DNA of 64,000 nucleotides, taken from positions 23,625,096 to 23,689,095 of the forward strand of contig OY754330.1 of NCBI GenBank assembly GCA_963573305.1. Reading direction: 5' to 3'. Positions 25,921-36,100 of the stretch are shown piece after piece. This DNA comes from Pyrrhosoma nymphula. Taxonomy: Eukaryota; Arthropoda; Insecta; Odonata; Coenagrionidae. Under the pieces are notes generated by a model. The model worked only from the letters and a program-made list of their open reading frames with translations. It did not search any database and was not told the origin of the DNA. How positions within the stretch are numbered: the stretch's first letter is position 1; each line of letters starts with the position of its first letter. A program made the translations under genes and the position numbers.

Positions 25921-25926
25921 TTTATT
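25921..25926 (-). terminator. Poly(A) signal AATAAA for FEN1
   Basis: Canonical hexamer on the minus strand 41 bases beyond the FEN1 stop codon. A very short 3' UTR is implied. Confidence 0.6.
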
Positions 25927-25966
25927 GAAGCACATATACACAGAAAATTCAAATACACTAAGTACA

Positions 25967-26032
25967 TCACTTTGGCTTGCGAAAACTTCCTCCACCTCGA
26001 GCTTTCTTTGCAGAGCCTTTCTTTTCTTCAAC
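25967..26032 (-). CDS. Fen1: FEN1 exon 8 (basic C-terminal tail, stop TGA)
   Basis: The exon encodes [21 protein letters not shown] and the stop codon. The acceptor AG is at 26033-26034. The Lys/Arg-rich tail fits nuclear localisation and non-specific DNA contact. Confidence 0.95.
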   Translation of the reverse strand, partial: VEEKKGSAKKARGGGSFRKPK

Positions 26033-29000
26033 CTTAAATGAAAAGTACAACAACAATGTGGGATTAAATTACTTTCTATTAGTTCTAGACTTTTCACTGA
26101 AACAAGAGATGTAAAAAAATATTTCTATAAAAGTCAAGTAATCCCTTATGTAAAATAAACAAAAATATTTTGGGATTTTAAAGGAGATAGCAATTTCAAA
26201 GAGTATTCCTTGTCTTCAAGGAATGCAAATAGCTTTTTTGTCACCGGCAAATTATGAAGTGGGTAATATGTTGAATAATTGTTTCAGTACTTACCTTCCT
26301 CTTATTTGGAGGAGTACTGCCAGGAGGAGGAGCAATGGTTTTGAAAAATGTATCCAATCTGCCTTGAGTACCACCTCCTCTAGCTTTTAAGAGCTTCTTT
26401 GCTCCATTGCGTACACGATCCTCATTGAATCCCTTGTTACCACATAAATATTTAACTAGTCCATCTTCATTAGGGCTTTCCCATTTTAGCTGAAGAGTTA
26501 TAGAGAGGCATATCAGTTAAAATAGATTTGTTCAGGAAGTAGAAGCTAATTATTGAAAGAGCATATATATATAACCTCAATATTATCTGAATTAGCCACT
26601 TCTGGTTTCTGGAATAATAATCTTGCTTGCTGATATATCCAGTCAGGTGGTGGGGGATATTTTGATTTATCAATTTTCTCCAGCACAGTTTCCAAACTCC
26701 GATGTGTGCGAATCAATTCAATAGCCCGTTTCGGTCCAATGCCCCTAATGCTGTCACAGTAATCACAGCCCAGAAGTATGCAAAGATCAATGAACTGCAA
26801 AAAAATGTACATAATCAGCTTCATAGCATTCCAGAAATCACTAAAACTGCCATTTCAGACGTATCCGATAGAAATAGTAAAGTAGAAACTAGAATAATAA
26901 CATAGAGCATGAAGCTAGTGATGAAAATATTTTATTTAAATGAAAGTTCATGAAAGTAGTAATTTCTATCTGTTCTAAGTTTTTTTTACACTTTTTTTAC
27001 ACACAGTCAGTATACATGAAGAATTACATTTTTATCTCGGAAAATGCTCACAATTTGGCTTACTTTACAAATAAACCATGTCATTCAATTTTACATAAAG
27101 ATACTTACAGCTAAGGCATTTCAAAATAGAAAAATGCTCCACAATTGACAGGCAAGTGATCAAGCCTTCACAGTATGGAAAGAAGAATTATGGAAAGTAA
27201 TAAGAGGAGGCAAGAATCATTCATTTGCATTAGGGTAGAATCTTATTGGTTGGACACTGTCTGAAATCACAAGACTACTCATCTACATGTTGAGTTGTAG
27301 TAATCAGGGTTGTCAGTTGTTCAATTCGTCCGTATGATGTATACAAAAACAATTGCTGTAAGTATTTTATTGAGTTTAACAGGGTGGCCACAAAGTTATA
27401 ATTTTTAAATTCCCTCACATTTTCCTTGACATTTCCATGAAATTCCCCTGCCCAATATCTCCATGAAACAGAGTACATACAGAGATTTTTTAACGATTTT
27501 TTTGTTTTAATGATGGCATGATACGTAACAAAATGCATTTCTATATTTGAGATGCAGGTGCTATCAGTGCATTTCGAAAGAAAACAAAAGTCAGTTCTAT
27601 AAATAGTCATTATTTTTTAAACAAATGTTGAAAGTACAAAATGTAATATTTAGCAACATATTAATACAGAACAAAATACATTTAAAGGTCAATTTTTCTA
27701 CTCAATATTTAAAAAAAATATTGAGTAGCTAAGACTGAGAAGAAAGGGAATACATGGAATACTATGAAGAAAACGTGGCTGGTAGGCAGGCATGCGATGC
27801 AAGGAGCTTCTAACTTCCCTTCATCATGCGATACAAAACTTCCCTTCATCATGTACACCGTATGACCTGAACGGCCAGTGGACAAGTGGTGGAAATTATT
27901 CCAAAAGTGTTGAAGAAATAGAACTGCATGGTTGATGCAACTAGCTTTCAAGGACTATTTTTCCTGATACATGGCAGTTTGCACAATCTCACACCACGAG
28001 CATTTGATACAGAATTCCATATGCCTGATAAGCCTTCGATGCGAGTGGAAACTGTGCAACAGTGAGCAGGCAAACACAGACGGCAGGAGACGTTTGAGCT
28101 TATTCCATGGTCTCCCGAAATGTACCCATTCCCATACATTTCAGGTCTGCCTTTCAGCCAAGACATTTGAAAAGGTAGCCAGGAATGGCCAGGCAGAGCC
28201 AGAGGGTGGAAGAAAGAACTGGCAAATTGCCTGGTATACATCGGACAGCGGCAGAGACAAAAAAAGTACATGGAATATGAGCCGAGCCACTTGTAGAGGT
28301 GCGACCACTACGAGTTTCCCTGAGAAGACATGAACATTCCTGACATTTCCCTGACAGCCAACGTCATATATCTGACTTTTCCCTGACATGTGGCCACCCT
28401 GATTTAAGTTGATTCGAGCTAAGTCTTCTTCTTTGGGCCAAAAATGTGACAAATATAATTCACTGCGAAAAAATTGGATAACCTCTTATTTTTTTATAAA
28501 AAGAGCCATTAATGCACAGGTGAAAATTGAAGCAAAGAGCAACAGACAAAAAAAGAGACAATCTTATAATAAATCTATCGATACATAATATCTCCAGCTG
28601 CAACAAAATACCATGTAATGTCTACAGCATCCTTTGATGCTATTGTCAGTGTTAATTCATGATGAGGCAGTTATGTCACTGTAGTCGTCTTGATAGAGGG
28701 TATCATCATCTTCCGCACTATCCACTATGGCTACTACACCCGTGGTGTTGAAAGCATGACAGTAGGTATTGCATGGGAGAAAAGATAGAGAGATGTAATG
28801 TAAGCTTGTGGTGTCAAATGTTGCCATGAAATATTAACTGCAGAGTGACTTTGTGATCCATCAGATATCCTAACACTGACGAGGAGGATAAAGAAAGCAA
28901 AGTTAGACGAGAAGAAGATATTAGTGATTCAGGAATTTTCACCACACTGACTAATCAGCTGCTGGTGTTTGGCTTCATCAAAGATTCACCATCGACACGG

Positions 29001-32000
29001 TGCCCTTCGAACACAGTTACAGAAATGTGAATATTTTCCAGAATAGGGTATTTCCAAGTATTCAATACTCAGAAACAATAATTTAAAACAGGATTCATTT
29101 AGCTAGTGGAGAGTCTTAACTGACTCAGCTATCAGAGTATGTGGTGTATGAGAAAGCAAAGAAGCTGGAATATTCCCTACTTTGTTCCCTATTTGGTTTT
29201 GTTTCTTTATTAAGTACAATATATTCAGAATATTTGTCATTTTTCACAAATTTATTTTCACCGATGGCATGTAAAAAAATGTGCAACATGTGCAACAAAA
29301 TGTGCAATCAGTATATTTACGAAGATTTATGGTTCCAGGATTGCCAGTATCAAATCAGGGAATCTTAGTGTTTTCATGTTGGTTTTCTATCTCAATTTAA
29401 AAAAACCTTGAAATTATGGACAGTTCTCAAATGAAAATGAATCCTGGCAACTACACAACTCAGCCCAGTAGGCCAGGTGTCGTGCCCAGCAGCAGTGGGA
29501 GCAAGGCCCATGCGGTGGTCATCACATGAAATCCTTGCTCAGAAAATACAGCAGCAGAGGAAAAAAAGATAAAGAAGAGGAATGAAACAATCAGAATAGG
29601 CACGTGGAAGGTTTGGACTATGCTAAGGGCAGGCAAGCTAGAGAATATAAAGCAAGAAATGGAGAGGGTGGGTGCAGACATCATGGGTCTGGGTGAAGTA
29701 AGATGGAAAGATAGTGGGGAATACTGGAGCGATGGATATAGAGTGATGTATAGCGGAGGGAATGAAAGCCAGCGTTGGGTTGCATTGGTAACGAACAGGA
29801 AACTTGGTAGAAAAGTATTGTATGCAGAACAGGTGAGTGATATGATAATAGTCGTGGAGCTAAAGGCAGATCCAACGAATTTAGTTATACATAATCCAGG
29901 TTTATATGCCTACCTCTAATCATAGAGAGGAGGAGGTATTGTGTGTATATGATCAGCTAGGGGAATAATTGATAGGAAACCTGGGAGTAAGCACTAGGTA
30001 GTAATGGGGGATTATAGGCTAGGAAGGAGAAATGTCCGCGGCGAGAGAGCTGTAGAGTTTTGCCAGAGAAATAACCTAGTGATTACAAATACATGGTTCA
30101 GACATCATGCTCAATGTAGGTACACTTGGAAGAAGCCAGGAGACAGAGATAGGTTCCAGATATCCATTTTTTAAATTTGTACTTTTGCACACACTATTTA
30201 AAAACTGCGACCTGTTTCACCTTTTAATAAGGCATCTTCTGGCACATTCTGAAGCTGAAGGGCATACAATATATACCCAGAAAAAGTTAAAAAATGGTGG
30301 GGGTTGGCTTGAAATGGGGGAGAGATAGTTAGGACATGGCAGAGTGAGAAGGGGTGGTGGAAAATTGCGAGAGGAAAGGAAGGAAAGTGAATAGAGGAAA
30401 GACAGTGGGAAGAGTCGAAGGTCACAAAGTTACACTGTTTTCTATTTTTTAAAAGGGAAGAGGGGTTAAAAGCCCCAGCCCAAACATCTGTGACTGAAGG
30501 GCAAGCAAAGTAGGCAAAGATCTGCCAAAACAATAATCCAAAGAAGGCTGCGAAGTGAGGAGCTGCAAAGAAAGGACCCTAGAGGAAAAAGGAGGGTTTA
30601 TGTATGGACAACATAAGGAGGGTTGTGAGGGGTGGGGTTAGGCTCCTAGCAGCCTATGGCTGCTAAGAGCACTTCATAACCCTGACTCACATACTACTTG
30701 AAAATCACTGACTCACTTTGAGTTGAACACTGAATCACTGACTTTGAAAATAGGTTTTCATCGGCCAAAAAAAAATGAAGTTTCTCGACTTTATTATATA
30801 GTACATACACACTGTATGGGTCGGAAACTTGGTCATTGCTAAGGGAAGATGTACATAGACTTACGTTTGAGATATGGGTTTGGAGAAGGATGGAGAGGGA
30901 TAGCTGGGTGGTGAGGAAGATGAATGAGGAGGTATTGGATATGGGTGGAGAGGAGAGGAAACTTGTGGCGGATGTTCTGAGAAGGCAGAAGAGATGGATG
31001 GAGGAGGTTTTGAAAGTAGAGGGCTTGTTGAAGAGAGTGTTAGAGGGGAGATCACTGAGTAAGCGTGGAAGGAAGAGGATAGGAATTCTGGACGAAATAA
31101 GACTTAGATGAAGAATTTAAGAGGGATCTAATGCCGGGACATCCTTAGGAGGGAAAGCGAGACTGTCAATGACTAGAAAATGTCTATGAAATGAGGATGC
31201 ACAATGGGGACTGTCCAAGAACCTACCAATCAGCTGGTAGAATACTTGAATGAAATTAACTGTATGTATTAACTTTTATTTTTATTAATTATAATTAGGT
31301 TGTCACCGACAATGCAGTCACTACTCTCATACCCTAAATATAATGGAAGCCTTAGCCCTCAAAATCTCCCTGCTGGTCAACCCATCAACCCAGTGGGAAA
31401 CCCAAGAATGGTTCACCCAATCAGTCACTGACAAAACCTGATACACTTAATGCTAATAAACATATAATACGAATGTATTTCAATCCCGGGAACAGTCAAA
31501 AGTATGGAGTGGATAACTACCATTGGAAATTGGCCCAGATACCCTAAAAAGAAAACATTCCCATAAAAAAATAATTCAAATGCGCACCTCATTTTGATTT
31601 AGCTCCAAACCTTGCAATACACGATTGAGATGAAATTCTTGGACGGGTACTTTCCTTGCTTCACTAAAGGTAAGGTGTCGAACGAGAACATTTGATCCAA
31701 AAGTTAATGCATCCATATCCTCCGTGGCAGTGGCATATACTTTGCCACTCTTCACTAATTCTGCACATTGAGCTTCCGCTTCACAAGGAGCCTATAAAAA
31801 TAAAAACGCAGAAAACCGCTATTATATTGACAGCATAGCAGACTAAAAGAGATCACAGCTGGGATATGACTACGGCTTACATCAACATATGGAATTCCCA
31901 TCAAGGATAGGAGTTCTTTGCATTCCTCGGCATGCGTCTTCGTTACTTTAACGAGGCGACGATTAAATTTATCCACCTGCTCCAAGTCACCTTAGGTTGG

Positions 32001-32607
32001 AGAGGAGGAATACAATATTTGAAAAAGGGCAATCTTAGTTTCACACCTGCAATTTGGGTTGAAAGCCAATATACCTGACTCCTCTGCCTTTTCAAGAGCT
32101 TTCTGAGCTTCCTGCCGTTTCTCTTGTCTCTTCGACAATTCGCCTGATTTAAGGGTCGGCGGTTTGCCATCAAATACATACACCGGTTTAATTCCATTTT
32201 CTACCATACGTATAGTACGGTAGAATGTTCCCATCAAATGACTACAAGTTTGAAGGAATCACATTAGAAAATCGATTGAAATGTAATCTATCTCAATTAT
32301 GAGAACATGTCACATATTGCATTTAAAAAACTATGTACCTCGTTGTTTCTCCGTCGGCCGATGTAAGCTGCGAACCTTCACTTCTAACAGCAATTAAGAA
32401 CTGATACAAGCTCATCGACGCATCAATAGCAATTTTCCTTCCTACCGACGATTCACAAAGAGAATAATATCATAAGAACCCTTTCTTGTTAATTGTAACG
32501 TAACATCTCTTGAATAGAAACTCACCAAAGTAATTCTTAATATCGCTCTCTTTAACTGCTGTTGGAGCTATATCAGCAATTAATTTGGACAGCCCTAAAA
32601 TTCCCAT
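25967..32607 (-). CDS. Fen1: Flap endonuclease 1, complete eight-exon gene
   Basis: Exons in transcript order: 32526-32607, 32339-32441, 32075-32241, 31881-31990, 31588-31791, 26576-26794, 26295-26489 and 25967-26032. The total of 1146 bases gives 381 residues; human FEN1 has 380. All introns are GT-AG and phases agree. FEN1 cuts 5' flaps during Okazaki-fragment maturation and long-patch base-excision repair in the nucleus. It starts [15 protein letters not shown], and the N-terminal Gly after Met removal is required in the family. Active-site acids are all present at the human positions: D34 (AIDAS), D86 (VFDGKPP), E158 and E160 (CEAEAQ), D179 and D181 (EDMDAL), D233 (GCDYCDS). The helix-two-turn-helix follows (RGIGPKRA). 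The PCNA box is QGRLDTFF (337-344). The tail ends in Lys/Arg-rich sequence, a likely nuclear-localisation and DNA-binding tail. The gene is head to head with DDX27 and tail to tail with USP. Confidence 0.97.
26295..26489 (-). CDS. Fen1: FEN1 exon 7 (PCNA-binding box)
   Basis: 65 residues, with [12 protein letters not shown] holding the PIP box. The donor GTAAGT starts at 26294. Confidence 0.97.
26576..26794 (-). CDS. Fen1: FEN1 exon 6 (D233 and helix-two-turn-helix)
   Basis: 73 residues, including [20 protein letters not shown]. The acceptor is TTTTTTTGCAG. Confidence 0.97.
27380..28401. mobile_element. hAT-like non-autonomous element, 1.02 kb
   Basis: The ends are CAGGGTGGCCACA at 27380 and its exact inverted copy ending at 28401. 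The ends continue with repeated TTCCCTGACAT / CCTTGACATTTCC motifs. Flanks share TTTAA but no clean 8-bp duplication is left. Internal frames (for example 27971-28333 plus) match nothing known. Confidence 0.65.
30165..30790 (-). mobile_element. Penelope-like 3' end fragment inserted in the LINE
   Basis: On the minus strand a pyrimidine-rich region (about 30530-30260) leads into a hammerhead-like motif at 30209-30242. This is the same order as the Penelope-like 3' ends at 46.4-46.9 kb and 58 kb. No clear GIY-YIG coding block was found here, and the left boundary near 30165 coincides with the break in the LINE frame. Confidence 0.45.
30209..30242 (-). ncRNA. Decayed hammerhead-like motif
   Basis: The minus strand reads CAGAAGA (30242-30236, one change from CTGAAGA), a stem II GCCTT/AAGGT, GAAAC (30218-30214), a two-base loop, then GTC (30211-30209) and GCAGTTTTTAAA. 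It is nearly identical to the right half of the 20759-20818 hairpin. Confidence 0.4.
31588..31791 (-). CDS. Fen1: FEN1 exon 5 (E158, E160, D179, D181)
   Basis: 68 residues, beginning [13 protein letters not shown] and containing [12 protein letters not shown]. Donor GT at 31587-31586. Confidence 0.97.
31881..31990 (-). CDS. Fen1: FEN1 exon 4
   Basis: Encodes [20 protein letters not shown] to GIPYVD. Donor GTAAGC. Confidence 0.97.
32075..32241 (-). CDS. Fen1: FEN1 exon 3 (D86, arch region)
   Basis: Encodes [29 protein letters not shown] and the Lys/Arg/Glu-rich arch segment. Confidence 0.97.
32339..32441 (-). CDS. Fen1: FEN1 exon 2 (D34)
   Basis: Encodes [20 protein letters not shown] to GETT, with the first metal-binding Asp. 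Confidence 0.97.
32526..32607 (-). CDS. Fen1: FEN1 exon 1 (start codon)
   Basis: ATG at 32607-32605. The MGILGL start is fixed because the family N-terminus is essentially invariant. An in-frame upstream ATG at 32655 would add residues not found in FEN1. Donor GTGAGT at 32525. Confidence 0.95.
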
Positions 32608-33010
32608 TGTAGCAAAAATATATAGATCTGCAATAAACCACGAATTGAAGATCAATTCCTTTCAGCTTGCCTGCCGCAGTGAGAAAGTGGATTCACCATT
32701 CGTTCATAAACAAAGCCTCCAAATTACCCGGTACGGGCGGTACTTTCGGCGCGAACATGAATTCTAGTCACAAGAAGTTATTAAATAATGACATTAAATG
32801 TTTAATACTGCTAATTATATTATCTAAATATAAAAAATAGTTTTAAACGAGATAAAATATTTTATTTTATGGTTATTACTTTATACAGAATAAAATTTTA
32901 ACATATTTTGACCCCATGGAATTTCGTTCGTAAATTTGAAAAATGAAGGAGTTCATGCGCGTCATGCGCCATCCCAAGAAAGGAGGCGCCATCCAGAGAA
33001 AAATGTAAAC
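32608..33010. promoter_or_regulatory. Probable bidirectional promoter of FEN1 and DDX27
   Basis: There are 403 bases between the two start codons and no transposon between them. An E2F-like motif TTTCGGCGCGAA lies at 32744-32755 (minus strand GTTCGCGCC, one change from TTTCGCGCC). 32930-33000 has two GGCGCCATCC / GCGCCATCCC repeats. No TATA box is evident. Sharing is inferred from arrangement, and the E2F link from FEN1 being an S-phase gene in other animals. Confidence 0.55.
33003..33008 (+). promoter_or_regulatory. Start-stop upstream element (ATG-TAA) before the DDX27 start
   Basis: ATGTAA ends two bases before the main ATG at 33011 and is out of frame with it. If it lies in the 5' leader, a ribosome could start and stop here. 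Confidence 0.35.
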
Positions 33011-33100
33011 ATGGCCACGAGGAGATGTGATTTAATCCGTACAATTGACGAAGATGAAGATGTGCCAGATTATTCCGAAGAATCAGACAATGAAGCTGAG
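33011..33100 (+). CDS. DDX27: DDX27 exon 1
   Basis: 30 residues, acidic ([18 protein letters not shown]). Donor GTTAAT at 33101 is weak but keeps the frame. Confidence 0.85.
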
Positions 33101-36100
33101 GTTAATTTTATGTTGTGTATTGCTTGATTTTTATGAGTTATTCACTGAGTAAAAAGGAGTTCTTCTACACACGAGCAATTGTGCTTTTGATTTTGTCATT
33201 CAACTCACTTTAATAGATTCTGCATTTACTGAATTAATGTGAATTATCTAATACACGTTATATCAACTTAATAGTTTCAGCCCAGCAAACAAAAGAATAA
33301 GAAGAATGTCGACTTTGACTCGACTTTCAAATTTGTCAGTAGTGCGTCTGAATACAATCGTGATGTGTGGGATGATATAACCAAATATATAAAGCGGAAA
33401 GTAAAATACAAAGTTGACGATAAAATCAAGGCCATACGAATTAAGAAAAAGGAAGAGGTAATGTGTTAATGTTCAGTGTGACGGCACGGAATATTATCTC
33501 AATATATTTTTAGATAGTGTGCTCTATGTAACTTGATAAAGTGGAGAATTGCTTTTTTCAGGAGTCCTCCATTCATAGAACTGAAGATGATATCAATGGG
33601 ACCGAATCACAATCTGATAACGAAGAATCTGACGATGTTTATCTATCTGAAGATGAGCTTAAGAAAGGTATCAGAAAATATTTTCTGTGACATGGGTAAT
33701 TTTATATTATTCAGTTACAGGCGAGAAGTCTTTGGGTGAATGAACTGGGGTAGGCACACGTGAATGTTGTCAGTCTTCCTTTTTATTAGTGTACGATCAG
33801 CCGACCCTTATGAATGCACACACTTGTTGTTCCAAATGACTACACAGCAGTATAGTAACTCTGATGTACTATTTGCTGGAACTTCCTCTGAGGGGTATGC
33901 TGTTGACTTTGACAGACATAAGAAATTAGGGTGATTTCATTGATAGTATCATTTGTAATCAAAGTTCTTCTCGACTAAATATTTAATTCTCAACGACAAT
34001 GCAATGATATCGTTGCATTTTCTTATTGTGATTTGAACGTAAATGACATCAAGTTTCAATGTGAAATATTAGGTTTTCTACTGGAATTGATTCTTCTTAT
34101 TACTTTCGCCCCATATTCATAGCAAGGCCTTCAAGGCCTCTGCAAGAGCTTCATTGCATGATTAAAAACAGTAAAAATGCAATTGTACCATTCAAGCTTG
34201 AAACAAGTCGAGTAATGCATATGAACTTAGCTTGTACCAGGTTGCAATGCTAGTTGCAAGCGAGCTCTTGCATGATTAGAGCCTGTTGATATCTTTGCAT
34301 GACAATGTAGGACCTTGTGGAAATCTTGCTGCACCTTCTCATTACAAGAGAGACTCTTGCATAAAACCAATAATTAGGTACCCACATGAGAGGAATCAAT
34401 GCTAATTAGAGACTCCTTTACAAAAAGATCTGATGGCCTTTGGCGTTCTTGTATGTAAAAGAGTCTTCATGAGTTTTTGGAATAATTCTTTCAATCTCTC
34501 TTCATTTGCTATTGAAAATGGACCTTAGGAACTGGGCATCTTTTCCAGCACCATCCTAGTTTGTGTCCTCACACAGCCCTTGCCCTCCCAAGAAACTTCA
34601 AGTGCATATCCATAAAACAGCATTGGTCACAGTGGAATGCATAAATATCATGAAACATTTGATATCAGCTAATATGGAGATTAAACAAACTTCCCAGCAT
34701 GTTCTGCCTCTTTAGTATACCCTCTTATGTCTCCAATCTTCCAATAATATTATTTGCATTTTGATTTTTTGATGTGTCGAATGACAAATATCTTGTTCAC
34801 ATCTTCTGTAAAAACAATGCTTACCAGTAGTTGGTTAAAGTTTTCTTTATGTAAAGTGCTAAGTTTGTAGTCATTATGCATTTTTCTTAACCCTTTCGCA
34901 CCGGACGTCGACCATAGCCGACGAGCATTTTCATACGCAAACGACCGAACGTCGGCTATAGCTGGCGTGGGTTTTTCAGCGCAAACGAACGGACGTCGGC
35001 TATAGCTGTCGCGGGGGATGGGAAGTGACCGCTGAGGTAGCAATGGTCGGAGGTATTCAGGCCCTGCCTGAGACCCAGCTTAGCGAGACCTTAGAGCTAA
35101 TCCTCGGCCATTTGGCCCGACCCTCCTACTCATTTACGATCCTCATAATAGCAGGAATCCGTGTTGAAGTGGTTGAATTGTCAATGATTTTTGCGAAGAA
35201 AAATTTATTGCAAACTCCAATTTTTTATACCTTGAATGAATTTTTCGTTTTTTTCTGTGCATAAGCAATCTTTAAACGAAATTTTAATGTTATTTTTAAC
35301 GGACTTCTTGTGTGAAAGCCTTAGTACCTTGTGTGTTCATGTGCGATGAAAAATACGCAAAAAGAGAAATGTTGTCGTTTCATTGTCTATATCGTACGTG
35401 TTTGTTAAAATCTGAATGCCTATTTTTACTATTTATCCTCTATTTACCGATTCCTTCATTGATCCCCTTAGTAATTACTCATATGCCGGTATTTTTAGGT
35501 TTTGTATATTGAATAGCCAATATCGTTCTCACGCTGGTGCGCTAATGTTTGCTACTCATTCTTGGTTGAACATTTGCTTGGCTGCCTGGCGATGTCTCTT
35601 ATAACCTACTTGGAAAAACCATCCCTTCCACTCCCACAGTGATGTCTCACGTGAAAGAAAAGAAAATTTCGAGACGTCCTAACTTGCTGTAAAAATGGAA
35701 AATTCCCTACTTTGTTATTATCAACGCTAGAAATCCGTTTAAAATTCTATAATGCTTAAAAAAATGTAAGTTATTCTTATATAAGTGTAAATTGTTGAAA
35801 ATCATAGACAATATTTTATTTAAAAAAACACTGCTAATGCAATGAGTTGACCGTGGACTCCCGCTAAGAAAGGGTTGCAGGGTCGAGTCCAGTGGCTGGG
35901 GTAATAGCCGGGCCCCGTTAAGTAGGGTCCCAAATCGGAGGGACGAGAGTACCTGGGCCACTCCACCCCAAAAAAGTGCTTCGCAGAGCGAGGTCTAAAA
36001 TTTTCTCAAGCTACCCGTAGCACGGAAAACATTTTCCTTTCGTAGTCGCCGGCAGGAAAGGGTTAAAGAGAGTATCTAAATCATTTTTCAACATTTTTTT

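Larger units (their letters stand above)
29470..31200 (+). mobile_element. LINE (RTE-like) reduced to its endonuclease and C-terminal tail
   Basis: 29580-30160 encodes the start of an apurinic-type endonuclease domain: [40 protein letters not shown], then after a frameshift GDYRLGRRN and [14 protein letters not shown]. 30790-31110 encodes the family's C-terminal tail: [20 protein letters not shown] and [20 protein letters not shown]. The reverse transcriptase between them is missing and is replaced by unrelated sequence (about 30165-30790). This endonuclease type is often mis-annotated as a 'craniofacial development protein 2' homologue. It runs opposite to FEN1. Confidence 0.75.
26796..31587. 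other. FEN1 intron 5 (4.8 kb) hosting transposons
   Basis: This is the only long intron in FEN1. It holds a hAT-like element (27380-28401), a disrupted LINE (29470-31200) and, inside that, a Penelope-like fragment. 28402-29470 shows no recognisable gene or repeat. Confidence 0.7.

Noticed and set aside
27971..28333. 120-codon plus-strand frame
   Set aside because: It lies wholly within the hAT-like inverted-repeat element, overlaps an opposite-strand frame and has no recognisable motif.
32470..32655. Upstream FEN1 start at 32655
   Set aside because: It would put 16 extra residues before MGILGL, whose position is essentially invariant in FEN1.
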